A stretch of 52,935 nucleotides of DNA from an uncultured Pelagibacteraceae bacterium (lineage in GTDB: Bacteria; Pseudomonadota; Alphaproteobacteria; Pelagibacterales; Pelagibacteraceae). Shown in pieces: positions 8,908-18,378 of this stretch. The stretch covers positions 1 through 52,935 of the forward strand of contig CABYCK010000005.1 of the NCBI GenBank assembly GCA_902517535.1, in the 5' to 3' direction. The position numbers and the translations under genes are program-made. Within the stretch, counting starts at the first letter, position 1; each line of letters begins with the position of its first letter. The notes under the pieces are model-generated. The model saw nothing but the letters and a program-made list of their open reading frames with translations, searched no databases and had not been told where the DNA came from.

Positions 8908-11095
8908 ATTTTTTTGCTTTTTCTAAAGCTTTAGTAATAAATCTCGGTGTTAAAGTTTTAATTGGATTAATTGTTGTTTTGACTTCACCGGGCATTCCTT
9001 TTATCTTAAAACTTACACCAAAAAGGCCTTCTCCAACATCTTTTGGGATAACAATTTTTCCAATTACAGGAATCTTGGAGATAAACTTATTTAAATTTTT
9101 TGCAGGAACAAGTGTTCCTCTTAAGCTAATTAGTCCGCTAGATTCTTTGTACCCCTCCATAAGGACGGAGATACTTGGGCCGACTGCATAAAGTTCTTCG
9201 AGCTTTAAAAAACCTTTATTGTTATTCATTATCATTTCTAATTTTTCAAAAGACAAACCTTCGCCTTCAGCTAAATCTGCAAGCCCACCAAAATCTGCCA
9301 GTGATAACAATTTAACTAATCCAGGTGCATTTTTAATTTTAAAATTTTCTATGGTTAATTTAGAATTAGTTTCTGTCAATTCTATAACTGAGGAAAATGT
9401 TAAAGTTCCCCCTATTAAACCTTTAAAAAAATTATATTCGGACAATAATGGACGTGGTAAATCAGAATAGATTTCAAGATATTTTTTTTTATTATTATTA
9501 TCATTTTTGAGAGTAATATCTAAAAATTTATTATTTCCAAAATCTCCCTTGGAAGATATTTTTGTAAATTTTCCCTTTTGAATTTTTCCAAGAAGTTTGA
9601 AATTATTAAGTTCGTTATCTAGAGGTGTTTCGATTTTTTCTAATTCAATGTCAATGTTTTTAGTTATATTTTCAAAAAAACTATTGTTTCCTTTTTGATT
9701 TATAATCCGGTTAAGATTTGTAGCATCATATCTATTTCCATTAATTTTGATAGATTTTCCAATTTCAATACTGAAGTCATTATTTATATTATTTTTATTG
9801 TTTGTTTTTACTTTAATTTTTTTTAAAGAAATAATTCTCTTTTTATTAATTTTGAGCTCACGGACTAAAATTTGGTTGCTAGAGTCTTCGTAATCTAAAT
9901 CTTTTATAAAAAATTCATTATCTTTTTTTAGGACATTTAATAAAACTCGAGCTTTATTTCCCTCCTTTTTTTTAAAATTAATAACATCTAACTTTAAAGT
10001 ATCTTCATATTCAATCTCTGAGCTGATGTTGGAAGACCTGTCTAAAAATTTATTTTTAAATTTGAAATTCTGATATTTAATATTATCTAAAGTGTAAGTC
10101 CCCTCAATATTAATAATATTTTCTTTTTTAGGGTTGTAATTAAAACTTAAATTAGTTTTGTTTAAACTTATATCTTGGATTTCTTTTTTTAAAAATTGAC
10201 TTTTGTAAGGTTTTTTTAATCTTAGGGATAGCTTTTCAATTATTCCTTTTGTGTCATATGAGAAATCAATCAACTTGAATGTTTGATCAAAATTTAATTC
10301 TAAATTATGTTTTAAATTTGCTAATAGAAATATTTTTTCTTCATTAAAAATATTTATATTTTTTAAAAATTTAGAATATTTTCTAAAATTTTCTTGATCA
10401 ATTTTCACCTTTGAAAAAAAATTAGATTTTAAAACTATTAATTCTTTTTTTTCCACTCTGACATCTCCATCTTCAATTTCAAATCCGTCTATATTAGAAT
10501 TAAAATTTTTGATCAATATGTCTGTAGGATCTGCAAAAAAATCAAAATTTGTATTTAGTAAATTCAAATTATCATCAATACTTGCGCTCATTTTTTTTAC
10601 TTTTCCTCGAACAATTATATTTTCGATTTCTAAATTTTCAGATAAATATAATTCTAATTCTGCTTTTAAAGTACCTTTGTTGATTTTATTAACAATCAAA
10701 CTATTTAAATTGGAAGGTTTTGTTTTTAAAATAATCTTTTTTAATTCATCTGCATTTATTTCACCAGAGATTACATTAATTTTTTCAATTTTAGTTTTAG
10801 ATTTTATAAATGAAAATATGTCTAAATACATTTTTACTTCTTGGATTGGCAAATTTAATTTTTGATATTTAATTATTGGGTTGTAGGTTTTCAAAAATAA
10901 ACTAAAATTTTTAATATCGAATTTAAACTTAATTTTTTTTAATTGTATGGAAATATCGTTGTCACTATTTTCTATTTTTTGATAAATAATTTTGTTAAAT
11001 TTACTTGTCTCTATACCTTTTGTTGATAATATAATAATTAAACTTACTAAAATGAAAATTAAAAAAGAAAGGGAAATTTGAAAAAATTTTTTCAT
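8900..11095 (-). CDS. AsmA/YhdP-like envelope protein (DUF3971 / AsmA C-terminal type)
   Basis: A 731-residue protein with one N-terminal membrane segment (about residues 5-24) and a long, presumably periplasmic, beta-rich body. The C-terminal 150 residues are the most conserved: FKIKNAPGLVKLLSLADFGG, LEELYAVGPSISVLMEGY, GLISLRGTLVPAKNLNKF and a terminal GVSFKIKGMPGEVKTTINP. This matches the AsmA-like C-terminal region of alphaproteobacterial DUF3971/YhdP relatives. AsmA-like proteins in other bacteria are implicated in moving phospholipids to the outer membrane; that role here is inference. It begins with a TAATG overlap of prfB and is probably cotranscribed with mrcA-prfB. Confidence 0.75.
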   Translation of the reverse strand: MKKFFQISLSFLIFILVSLIIILSTKGIETSKFNKIIYQKIENSDNDISIQLKKIKFKFDIKNFSLFLKTYNPIIKYQKLNLPIQEVKMYLDIFSFIKSKTKIEKINVISGEINADELKKIILKTKPSNLNSLIVNKINKGTLKAELELYLSENLEIENIIVRGKVKKMSASIDDNLNLLNTNFDFFADPTDILIKNFNSNIDGFEIEDGDVRVEKKELIVLKSNFFSKVKIDQENFRKYSKFLKNINIFNEEKIFLLANLKHNLELNFDQTFKLIDFSYDTKGIIEKLSLRLKKPYKSQFLKKEIQDISLNKTNLSFNYNPKKENIINIEGTYTLDNIKYQNFKFKNKFLDRSSNISSEIEYEDTLKLDVINFKKKEGNKARVLLNVLKKDNEFFIKDLDYEDSSNQILVRELKINKKRIISLKKIKVKTNNKNNINNDFSIEIGKSIKINGNRYDATNLNRIINQKGNNSFFENITKNIDIELEKIETPLDNELNNFKLLGKIQKGKFTKISSKGDFGNNKFLDITLKNDNNNKKKYLEIYSDLPRPLLSEYNFFKGLIGGTLTFSSVIELTETNSKLTIENFKIKNAPGLVKLLSLADFGGLADLAEGEGLSFEKLEMIMNNNKGFLKLEELYAVGPSISVLMEGYKESSGLISLRGTLVPAKNLNKFISKIPVIGKIVIPKDVGEGLFGVSFKIKGMPGEVKTTINPIKTLTPRFITKALEKAKKSK

Positions 11096-12184
11096 TATTT
11101 ATTAATAATTCCAGCTTCGATAAATTGATCAATATTTCCGTTTAATACGTCATTCGGATTAGTATTTTCCTCTTTATTCCTCAAATCCTTAACTAGCTGA
11201 TATGGTTGCAATATGTAAGATCTTATTTGGTGTCCCCATCCAATGTCAGTTTTAGAACTTAATGTTTTTTGATTTTCTTGCTCTCTTTTTTGCAATTCAT
11301 GCTCATATAATCTAGATTTAAGCATTTTATAACAAGTCTCTTTATTTTTATGTTGAGATCTTTCGTTTTGACATTGAACAACGATCTTAGTTGGAAAATG
11401 TGTAATTCGTACTGCGCTGTCTGTAGTATTAACATGCTGTCCTCCAGCCCCGCTTGATCTATAAGTGTCTATTCTTAAATCTTTTTCCTCAATCTTTATA
11501 TTTATATTATCCTCTACATCGGGATAAACCCACACACTAGCAAAACTTGTGTGCCTTCTAGCTCCACTATCAAAGGGAGATATTCTAACAAGTCTGTGAA
11601 CACCGGACTCTGCTTTCATTAACCCATAAAGATAATTTCCTTGAACCTTTAATGTCGAAGATTTGATTCCGGCCTCCTCTCCCTTGTGCTCACTAATTAT
11701 CTCATACTTAAACTTTTTCTTATCAAACCATTTAAGATACATTCTTCTAAGCATGTCAGCCCAGTCTTGGCTCTCTGTTCCACCTGCTCCTGCGTGAATT
11801 TCTAAAAAAATATTATAGTCGTCATTTTCTCCTGATAAAAAACAACTTATTTCATTTTTTTTTATATATTCTAACAATTGATTAATTTTATTGTTACAAT
11901 CTTTTAAGATTTCTTCATTTTTTTCTTCTAAAGCTAAATTATACAGATCTTTGAGATTATCAATTTCTTCACAAGACTCTTTAAAGGAACTTAGAATTTC
12001 TTCAAAAATTTTTTTTTCTTTTACTATTTTTTTAGCTTTATCTTGATCTTTCCAAAAATTATCAGCTAATAAAATTTGTTCTAATTCTGCTATTCGTGAA
12101 GAAATTTTATTTTTTTCAAAGATACCCCCTAATATTATTTAGGGTTTTCTCAGCTATTTCTAGATTATTTTCAAAAGTTTGCAT
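11095..12184 (-). CDS. prfB: Peptide chain release factor 2, with programmed +1 frameshift
   Basis: Full RF2 is made only by joining two frames. Frame 1 runs from the ATG at 12184 for 22 codons (starting MQTFENNLEIAEK, ending NIRGYL) to an in-frame TGA at 12118-12116. After a +1 slip at CTT the second frame continues (EKNKISSRIAELEQ) to the stop at 11095, giving 362 residues, close to 365 in E. coli. The stop-recognition tripeptide SPF is at 202-204 and the peptidyl-hydrolysis motif GGQ at 247-249. RF2 ends translation at UGA and UAA. The start overlaps the mrcA stop by one base and the end overlaps the AsmA-like start by one base. A gene call beginning at 11877 would lose the first 102 residues. 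Confidence 0.96.
12116..12130 (-). promoter_or_regulatory. Programmed +1 frameshift cassette of prfB
   Basis: On the minus strand the sequence reads AGGGGG TAT CTT TGA. It has a Shine-Dalgarno-like AGGGGG (12130-12125), a three-base spacer, the slippery CTT (12121-12119) and the in-frame TGA (12118-12116). It is identical to the E. coli core cassette. The base after TGA is A here, whereas E. coli has C. When RF2 is scarce, the ribosome pauses at UGA, CTT slips to UUU and full RF2 is made, which is an autoregulatory loop known in many bacteria. Confidence 0.95.
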
Positions 12185-14550
12185 TAATAAAACTGCCTAT
12201 ATTTAATTAATTTATCATAACTACCAATCGAAATTAATTTGTTATTGTCTATATTGTTAATATCTTTGAATTTTAAAGCCTCTATAATTGTATTTTTTTC
12301 TCCTAAAGAAGATTTTGTGCCAGTGTCATAATTAATAGAAGTTAAATATATACCTTCAGGTATATCAAACTCTTTGAATTCTTCTTTAAATATAGCATTT
12401 TTAACAAAATCTTTAAAAATGGGTAGTGCCGCTTTAGAACCTGTTTCATATTTACCTAATGATTGAGGGCTATCAAAACCAACGTATACTCCTATTACTA
12501 AATCTGAAGTAAAGCCAATAAACCAAGCATCATAATTATTATTTGTAGTTCCAGTTTTTCCCGCTATTGGAACTTTCATGTCTCTTAATTTTTTTGCAGT
12601 CCCCCTTTTAACAGCTCCTTCCAGGATAGATGTAATTTGATAAGCTGTTTCTTTGCTTAATATTCTCTCATTATTATATCTAATAATTGGATAATCTGTT
12701 GACTCACTTAAAAATTTATCACACCCAACACATTCTTTATTTTTTAATTTAAAGATTGTCTTACCTCTTCTGTCTTGAATTCTGCTTATTAAATTTGTTT
12801 CAATTTTATTTCCCCCATTTACAAATGAACCGTAAGCAGATGTAAGTTTGATTAAAGTAGTCTCAGCTGATCCAAGAGTGACAGATAAAAGTTCAGGAAT
12901 TTCATCATAAATTTCTAATTTGTTTGACAATTCAAGTATCTTCTTTAAACCTAATGACTTTGCAATTCTTACTGTCATCAAATTTCTAGAATATTCAATT
13001 CCTTTTCTTAGTGTAGTTGGTCCATAAAATTTTTTTCCATAATTTTCGGGTTTCCAATTTTTAAGTCCCACACCTTGCGCCTCTACAAATGGCGCATCTA
13101 GAACTATTGAGTTAGGTGAAAATCCATTTTCTAGAGCAGCGGCATAAACTATTGGTTTGAAAGCTGAACCTGGTTGTCTCTTAGCTTGTGTTACTCTATT
13201 AAATTCACTTGACTTAAAATTAAAACCTCCAACCAAAGCTTTAACATTTCCAGAAAATGGATCAATAACAACTATTCCTCCATTAACTTTAGGATATTGT
13301 TTTAAATCCCATAAATTTTTTTCTTTTTTTACTAGAATAATATCTCCAATTTTAAAAACATTATTTATAGTTTTTTTTTTTGGAATAGCCCATTTAAGTT
13401 TTCTGGTCTGAATACTGCCCTTTTGATCTTCAAAAGTTTTAAAAAAAATACCGCCTTCTTGAATTTCTATGATTTCTGCTTTTTTCCAATTTAAAGTTGG
13501 ATCAATTTTAAATTTATCTACTATATCTTTCCAATTGGCATCTTTATTTTTATTAGTAATAACACCTCTCCAACCATGTCTTCTATCGTAAGACTCTATT
13601 CCTTTTCTTAAGGATTTAATTGCTTGTATCTGATAATCTATGTTTAAAGGGGTTCTTATTGACAGTCCTTCAGAATATAGAGTTTTAAAACCATACTCAT
13701 TTTTAATGGATCTTCTTACTTCTTCGGTATAGGAATTTGCTTCATTAACAATTTCTATCTTCCGTCTTTTAAGTTTTATTGGTGAATTCTTATATTTTTT
13801 AAATTCTTTTTTACTTATATAATTATTATTTTTAAGATTTTGTAAAACTAAATCTCTCCTAAATTTTGCTAATTCACTAAATTTGAATGGATCGTATTTA
13901 CTTGGAGCTTTGGGTAATGCTGCTAATAAGGCGGCCTCAGAATAATCTAAATCTTTTACAGACTTGTCAAAATATTCTAAACTTGCTGCAGCTATACCAT
14001 AAGTGCCTTGGCCTAAATAAATTTGATTTAAATACAATTCTAAAATTCTTTCTTTAGAATAAGCTCTTTCAATTCTAAAAGCTAAAATAGCTTCTTTAAA
14101 CTTTCTCTTTAAAGAAACTTCGTTGGTTAACAAAAAGTTTTTTGCAACCTGCTGAGTAATTGTAGACGCTCCTACCAACCTTTTATTTTTTGATATGTTT
14201 TTTAAATTTTTGATAATTGCTCTTATAATCCCTTTTGCGTCTACCCCTGGATGATTAAAGAAATTTTTGTCTTCTGCAGATAAAAATGAATTAATCACTT
14301 TCTTTGGAACAGACTCATAAGGAATAAATAATCTTTTCTCTATCGCGTATTCTGCAATTAATTTTCCATCTTGAGAATATACTCTGCTTGAAATCGGAGG
14401 TTGATATTTCGATAATTTCTTATAATCAGGTAATCCTATCGAAAAATACCAAAAAGTGGAGAAAACAAAAAAAATACATATTAGAATAAATGTAATTATA
14501 AATTTTAACGAGAAATTTAAAAATTTAAACATTTGATTAAGCATATTCAT
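12184..14550 (-). CDS. mrcA: Penicillin-binding protein 1A (class A PBP)
   Basis: A 788-residue bifunctional peptidoglycan synthase. One membrane segment lies at about residues 12-34. The glycosyltransferase domain has SAEDKNFFNHPGVD (catalytic Glu) and STITQQVAKNFLL. A PCB_OB-like insert follows. The transpeptidase domain has SxxK in RQPGSAFKPIVY, SxN as EYSRNLMTV and KTGT in IAGKTGTTNN. It polymerises and cross-links peptidoglycan at the inner membrane. A second ATG lies two codons in (14544). It leads the mrcA-prfB-AsmA-like operon, a common alphaproteobacterial pairing. Anhydro-sugar recycling by anmK a few kb away is functionally related. Confidence 0.95.
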   Translation of the reverse strand: MNMLNQMFKFLNFSLKFIITFILICIFFVFSTFWYFSIGLPDYKKLSKYQPPISSRVYSQDGKLIAEYAIEKRLFIPYESVPKKVINSFLSAEDKNFFNHPGVDAKGIIRAIIKNLKNISKNKRLVGASTITQQVAKNFLLTNEVSLKRKFKEAILAFRIERAYSKERILELYLNQIYLGQGTYGIAAASLEYFDKSVKDLDYSEAALLAALPKAPSKYDPFKFSELAKFRRDLVLQNLKNNNYISKKEFKKYKNSPIKLKRRKIEIVNEANSYTEEVRRSIKNEYGFKTLYSEGLSIRTPLNIDYQIQAIKSLRKGIESYDRRHGWRGVITNKNKDANWKDIVDKFKIDPTLNWKKAEIIEIQEGGIFFKTFEDQKGSIQTRKLKWAIPKKKTINNVFKIGDIILVKKEKNLWDLKQYPKVNGGIVVIDPFSGNVKALVGGFNFKSSEFNRVTQAKRQPGSAFKPIVYAAALENGFSPNSIVLDAPFVEAQGVGLKNWKPENYGKKFYGPTTLRKGIEYSRNLMTVRIAKSLGLKKILELSNKLEIYDEIPELLSVTLGSAETTLIKLTSAYGSFVNGGNKIETNLISRIQDRRGKTIFKLKNKECVGCDKFLSESTDYPIIRYNNERILSKETAYQITSILEGAVKRGTAKKLRDMKVPIAGKTGTTNNNYDAWFIGFTSDLVIGVYVGFDSPQSLGKYETGSKAALPIFKDFVKNAIFKEEFKEFDIPEGIYLTSINYDTGTKSSLGEKNTIIEALKFKDINNIDNNKLISIGSYDKLIKYRQFY

Positions 14551-14676
14551 TAAATTTGGCTATCTTTGGGCATTAAATATTTATTATGTATGCAATTTAT
14601 TAAAAAATGTATATTATTAAAATATGTCAAAAAACAAAATTTTACAATTTAACTCTTTAAAAGGAATTCAACCAAG

Positions 14677-16506
14677 ATGGAAAAAAATTTATATATTGAT
14701 GCTTCGCATCCAAATGAAACTCGTATTGTTCTTAAATCTGACACTTCGATTGAGGAGTATGAATTTGAAGACAAGAATAAATTAAATTTTAAAAACAATA
14801 TTTACTTAGGTACAATCAGTAGAGTTGAGCCTTCGTTGCAAGCTGCATTTGTTAATTACGGCAGAATTAGACATGGTTTCCTAGCTTTTAACGACATTCA
14901 ATCAGATTATTATCAAATACCTTCTGAAGACAAAGAGAGAATTAAAGATGCAGAAGAAAAAATAAGAGAAAACCTTAAAAACAAAACTCTTGAAGAGGTT
15001 AGTAATGATAAACAAGTTTTGAGTCAAGATGAAAAAACAACAGAAAACGGCGAAGAAAAAAATCAAGTTAAAACTGATGAAGAGTCAAAAAAAGAATACA
15101 GAGAAGAATTAAAATCTTCTTACGGATTAAAACGATATAAAATTCAAGAAGTGATTAAACCTGGGCAGGTAATTTTAATTCAAGTTATGAAAGAAGAAAG
15201 AGGGCAAAAAGGTGCTGCACTAACAACTTTTATTTCTTTAGCAGGTAAATACATGGTGTTAATGCCAAACACTCCGAAAGGAGGTGGTATATCTAGAAAG
15301 ATATTTAATTCTACGGACAGACAAAAAATAAGAGCTATACTTAATCAAATCGAGATACCAAAAACAATGGGAGTTATAGTCAGAACTGCTGGAGCAAATA
15401 AAACAAAAAATGAAATCGAAAAAGATTTTCAAAATACTCTTAAAACCTGGGAAGAGATTAGAAATAAAGCGTTAAATTCAAACGCTCCCTCACTAGTATA
15501 TGAAGAGGGAGATATTATTAAAAGAACACTAAGAGACACGTATGATAATTACACAAAAAATATTTATATTGATGGTAACGATGCATATCAAAAGGCAAAA
15601 AAATTTATGAAAGAATTAATGCCTAAAAATGTGAAGAATGTAAAAAAATACCGTGGAAAAATTCCTTTATTTCATGAAGCTAATATTGAAAAGGAACTTA
15701 ATAATATATTTGAACCTACTGTAAAATTAAAATCGGGAGGATACTTGGTCATCAATCCAACAGAGGCTTTGGTGTCCATAGACATTAACTCTGGTCAATC
15801 TACAAAACAAATTAATATTGAAAAAACAGCACTTAATACAAATTTAGAAGCTGCTGAAGAAATTGCAAGACAGATAAAACTCAGAGACCTGTCAGGACTT
15901 ATTGTAATAGATTTTATAGATATGATGAACTTTTATAATAGAAGAACAGTGGAAAAAAAGATGAGAGAAAGTATTAGAAAAGATAGAGCAAGAATCCAAG
16001 TGGGAAAGATAAGTAATTTTGGTTTGTTAGAGATGACAAGACAAAGATTAAGACAGGCGTCAATAAATTGGGAAACTGTTCTATCCTTAGAGTCGTTTTC
16101 TCAAAAAATAATTAAAAAGATTGAACTTCTAGCTTTTACAAACAAGGTAAAAATAATTAAAGCTTTTATCCCTGAAAAAGTTAAACTTTATATAGAAGGA
16201 ACATTAAGTAAAGAAATTGATTATTTTCAAAAAAAATTCTTATTTAAGATAAATTTTTTGTCAGACTCAAAACTAATTATCCCAGAATATAAGATTGAAC
16301 TCCTAAACAAATCAAAGAAAATAATAGATGTTTTTGAAAATGTTAATAAGATAAATGCAACTCTTAAAAAAAACAATAATAATGAATTAAAAAAAACTAG
16401 CTCAAATGAAATTAAAACTAATTTAAAAAAATCAAAAAAAATTAAAGTTACAAAGAAGAAAAAAAAATTAAGAACATTGTGGGTAAGAAGAAAAAAAAGT
16501 GTTTAA
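14677..16506 (+). CDS. rne: RNase E/G family ribonuclease, short form without zinc link
   Basis: A 609-residue RNase E/G. The N-terminal S1 domain (about residues 36-185) is split by a charged insert rich in Glu and Lys, as in other alphaproteobacteria. The catalytic DNase I-like region has SIDINSGQ and [10 protein letters not shown], which hold the two metal-binding Asp. After MTRQRLRQ the usual CPxCxG zinc-link motif is absent and the chain continues with [11 protein letters not shown] Lys-rich tail (about the last 60 residues) replaces the long degradosome scaffold of E. coli RNase E. Single-stranded RNA cleavage and rRNA processing are expected. An ATG at 14624 is out of frame. Its stop shares TTAA with the convergent thiG. 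Confidence 0.9.
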   Translation: MEKNLYIDASHPNETRIVLKSDTSIEEYEFEDKNKLNFKNNIYLGTISRVEPSLQAAFVNYGRIRHGFLAFNDIQSDYYQIPSEDKERIKDAEEKIRENLKNKTLEEVSNDKQVLSQDEKTTENGEEKNQVKTDEESKKEYREELKSSYGLKRYKIQEVIKPGQVILIQVMKEERGQKGAALTTFISLAGKYMVLMPNTPKGGGISRKIFNSTDRQKIRAILNQIEIPKTMGVIVRTAGANKTKNEIEKDFQNTLKTWEEIRNKALNSNAPSLVYEEGDIIKRTLRDTYDNYTKNIYIDGNDAYQKAKKFMKELMPKNVKNVKKYRGKIPLFHEANIEKELNNIFEPTVKLKSGGYLVINPTEALVSIDINSGQSTKQINIEKTALNTNLEAAEEIARQIKLRDLSGLIVIDFIDMMNFYNRRTVEKKMRESIRKDRARIQVGKISNFGLLEMTRQRLRQASINWETVLSLESFSQKIIKKIELLAFTNKVKIIKAFIPEKVKLYIEGTLSKEIDYFQKKFLFKINFLSDSKLIIPEYKIELLNKSKKIIDVFENVNKINATLKKNNNNELKKTSSNEIKTNLKKSKKIKVTKKKKKLRTLWVRRKKSV

Positions 16507-17276
16507 ATTAATCCATCATTTGAAGTGCTAGGTATAGCAAAGTAATTTTTTTTCATTCTTCCAGCTAAAAAAGCGTTTCTTCCAGATACCACAGCATTTT
16601 TGAATGCCTTTGCCATAATTAATGGATTTTTTGATTTTGCAATAGCACTATTTACTAAAACCCCATCACAACCCATTTCCATAGCTATAGTAGCATCTGA
16701 AGCAGTGCCAATTCCTGCGTCGACAATAACTGGAACTTTTGATTGTTTAATTATTAAAGATATATTTATTTTGTTTTTAATTCCTAATCCTGAGCCAATT
16801 GGCGAAGCTAATGGCATAATTGCAGATGCTCCGCAATCCTCCAATTTTTTTGCTAACAATGGATCATCTGTACAGTAAACCATGACTTTAAATCCCTCTT
16901 TAACTAGAACTTTCGTAGATTTAATCGTCTCTATCATATTTGGATATAAAGTTTTTTTATCTCCTAAAACTTCGAGTTTAACTAATTTCCATCCACCCAT
17001 TTCTCTTGCAAGTCTTAAAGTTCTAAGTGCTTCATTAGATGAAAAACACCCTGCCGTATTAGGTAAAAAAATTATTTTTTTTGGATTTAGATAATCTGTC
17101 AACATAGGTTTTCTTTTGTCTGTAATATTTACCCGCCTAACAGCTACAGTTACCATATCCGCACCTGACTCCTTGACGGCTAAGGCTGTTTCTTTGAAAT
17201 TTTTATATTTGCCAGTTCCAACGATCAGTCTTGATTTAAGTTTTATTTTTTCAATTTTAAATATATCTTTTTTCAT
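16503..17276 (-). CDS. thiG: Thiazole synthase
   Basis: A 257-residue TIM-barrel ThiG. Visible signatures include [10 protein letters not shown] near the start, LPNTAGCFS, the Schiff-base Lys in [26 protein letters not shown] and [11 protein letters not shown], with a phosphate-binding GVLVNSAIA block. It forms the thiazole phosphate of thiamine from deoxyxylulose 5-phosphate, dehydroglycine and ThiS-thiocarboxylate sulfur. Its start overlaps the thiS stop by one base. No other thi gene is in the window and no TPP riboswitch fits the 34-base upstream gap. Confidence 0.96.
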   Translation of the reverse strand: MKKDIFKIEKIKLKSRLIVGTGKYKNFKETALAVKESGADMVTVAVRRVNITDKRKPMLTDYLNPKKIIFLPNTAGCFSSNEALRTLRLAREMGGWKLVKLEVLGDKKTLYPNMIETIKSTKVLVKEGFKVMVYCTDDPLLAKKLEDCGASAIMPLASPIGSGLGIKNKINISLIIKQSKVPVIVDAGIGTASDATIAMEMGCDGVLVNSAIAKSKNPLIMAKAFKNAVVSGRNAFLAGRMKKNYFAIPSTSNDGLI

Positions 17277-17479
17277 TAACCTCCACCTATAAAATGAACA
17301 ATTTCTATTTTATCTTTATTTTTTAAAAGTTTTTTTTTAAAAATCATTTTTGGTATAATGGTTCCGTTATATTCAATTGCTATTTTTGTATTATTTAGCT
17401 TCAATTTTTTTAACAAGCTATAAATAGTTTCTTTAGGTTTGATAGTTATTTTTTTTCCATTTAATTGTATTTTTGCCAT
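17276..17479 (-). CDS. thiS: Sulfur carrier protein ThiS
   Basis: A 67-residue ubiquitin-fold sulfur carrier beginning [10 protein letters not shown] and ending in the diagnostic HFIGGG; the C-terminal Gly-Gly is thiocarboxylated to donate sulfur to ThiG. I chose the ATG at 17479 because it gives the normal ThiS length. A longer in-frame reading up to 17644 would add a hydrophobic, unrelated N-terminus and run across aroQ. The stop overlaps the thiG start by one base. It is divergent from aroQ with only 34 bases between, so the two promoters must overlap. Confidence 0.94.
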   Translation of the reverse strand: MAKIQLNGKKITIKPKETIYSLLKKLKLNNTKIAIEYNGTIIPKMIFKKKLLKNKDKIEIVHFIGGG

Positions 17480-17513
17480 AATTGAGTTAATTAAGTACTC
17501 TATAAATTCTAAG

Positions 17514-17960
17514 ATGAATAAAATTATAATTCTTAATGGTCCAAACCTCAACCTTTTAGGTGAAAGAGAAAAAGAAAAATACGGTAATATTTCACTGAAA
17601 GTTATAGAAAAAAATTGTGAGGAATTTGCTAAAAAAAATGACATTTTATTAAGCTTCTTTCAATCAAACATTGAGGGAGAATTGGTTGAAGAAATTCAAA
17701 AATCAAGAAATAAGCAGAGTGGTTTAATTATAAATGCCGGAGGTTACACACACACCTCGGTCGCTATACATGATGCATTAAAAATACTTAAAATACCTAT
17801 TATTGAATTGCATATTACTAACATTTATAATAGAGAAGAGTTTAGACAAAAATCACTAATTAGTAATCTGGCTACTAGTGTTCTATGTGGTTTTGGAACT
17901 GAAGGTTATATCATGGCGTTACAAGCAATGAAATCATTTTTGAAAAATGAAAATAGATAA
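17514..17960 (+). CDS. aroQ: Type II 3-dehydroquinate dehydratase
   Basis: A 148-residue type II enzyme beginning MNKIIILNGPNLNLLGERE. Active-site regions are NGPNLNLLG, the loop Arg/Tyr segment REKEKYG, NAGGYTHTSVAI (about residues 75-86) and ELHITNIYNREEFR. It makes 3-dehydroshikimate in the shikimate pathway. The start at 17514 matches the family N-terminus; an upstream in-frame start at 17439 would add 25 atypical residues overlapping thiS. It overlaps the accB start by 14 bases. The aroQ-accB-accC order is conserved in alphaproteobacteria. Confidence 0.95.
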   Translation: MNKIIILNGPNLNLLGEREKEKYGNISLKVIEKNCEEFAKKNDILLSFFQSNIEGELVEEIQKSRNKQSGLIINAGGYTHTSVAIHDALKILKIPIIELHITNIYNREEFRQKSLISNLATSVLCGFGTEGYIMALQAMKSFLKNENR

Positions 17961-18372
17961 AAAACTAATTAAAGAATTGGTAGATCATTTAAGTGAGTTC
18001 AATTTAACTGAACTTGAATATCAAGAAGGTCAAACCAAAATTAAAGTATCAAAAGCATCAAAAGGAATTGAACAAATTAAATCTGCTTCGGTTGTTTCTC
18101 CTAATAAAGCTGTTTTAAACAAATCAGATGATGGAGATGAAATTAGAGTTAAATCTCCAATTATTGGAACTGCGTACTTGGCTCCAGAACCTGGTGGTAA
18201 AAAATTTGTTGAAATTGGAGATAAAATAAAAAAAGGGCAGACTGTTATGATAGTAGAAGCGATGAAAACTATGAATCATGTTCCATCAACTAGTGACGGT
18301 ACAGTTAAAAAAATTTTAGTAAATGATGGTCAACCAGTTGAGTTTGGTCAATCTTTAATTCTTCTAAAATAA
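17947..18372 (+). CDS. accB: Biotin carboxyl carrier protein of acetyl-CoA carboxylase
   Basis: A 141-residue BCCP. The biotinylated Lys is K107 in VEAMKTMN, within a C-terminal biotinyl domain (about 67-141) that has the SPIIGTAYLAPEPG start of the family and its protruding thumb region. The N-terminal 35 residues form the dimerisation segment, followed by a short linker. EAMKTMN in place of EAMKMMN is usual for alphaproteobacteria. It carries the carboxyl group from AccC to the carboxyltransferase for malonyl-CoA synthesis. accC starts six bases downstream. Confidence 0.96.
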   Translation: MKIDKKLIKELVDHLSEFNLTELEYQEGQTKIKVSKASKGIEQIKSASVVSPNKAVLNKSDDGDEIRVKSPIIGTAYLAPEPGGKKFVEIGDKIKKGQTVMIVEAMKTMNHVPSTSDGTVKKILVNDGQPVEFGQSLILLK

Positions 18373-18378
18373 AACATA

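Noticed and set aside
11095-11877. RF2 as a truncated 260-residue gene or pseudogene
   Set aside because: The missing N-terminus is present up to 12184 once the +1 frameshift at 12116-12121 is applied.
14551-14676. Small RNA or short gene between mrcA and rne
   Set aside because: The 126-base gap has no stable hairpin; the ATG at 14624 opens a frame that overlaps rne out of frame and looks like nothing known.
17439-17513. Upstream start for aroQ
   Set aside because: It adds 25 non-homologous residues overlapping thiS; MNKIIILNGPNLNLLG is the family N-terminus.
17480-17513. TPP riboswitch upstream of thiS
   Set aside because: Only 34 bases are available and no aptamer-like conserved elements are seen.
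17480-17644. N-terminal extension of ThiS
   Set aside because: The added residues are hydrophobic, unlike ThiS, and lie antisense to aroQ; the 67-residue form from 17479 matches the family exactly.
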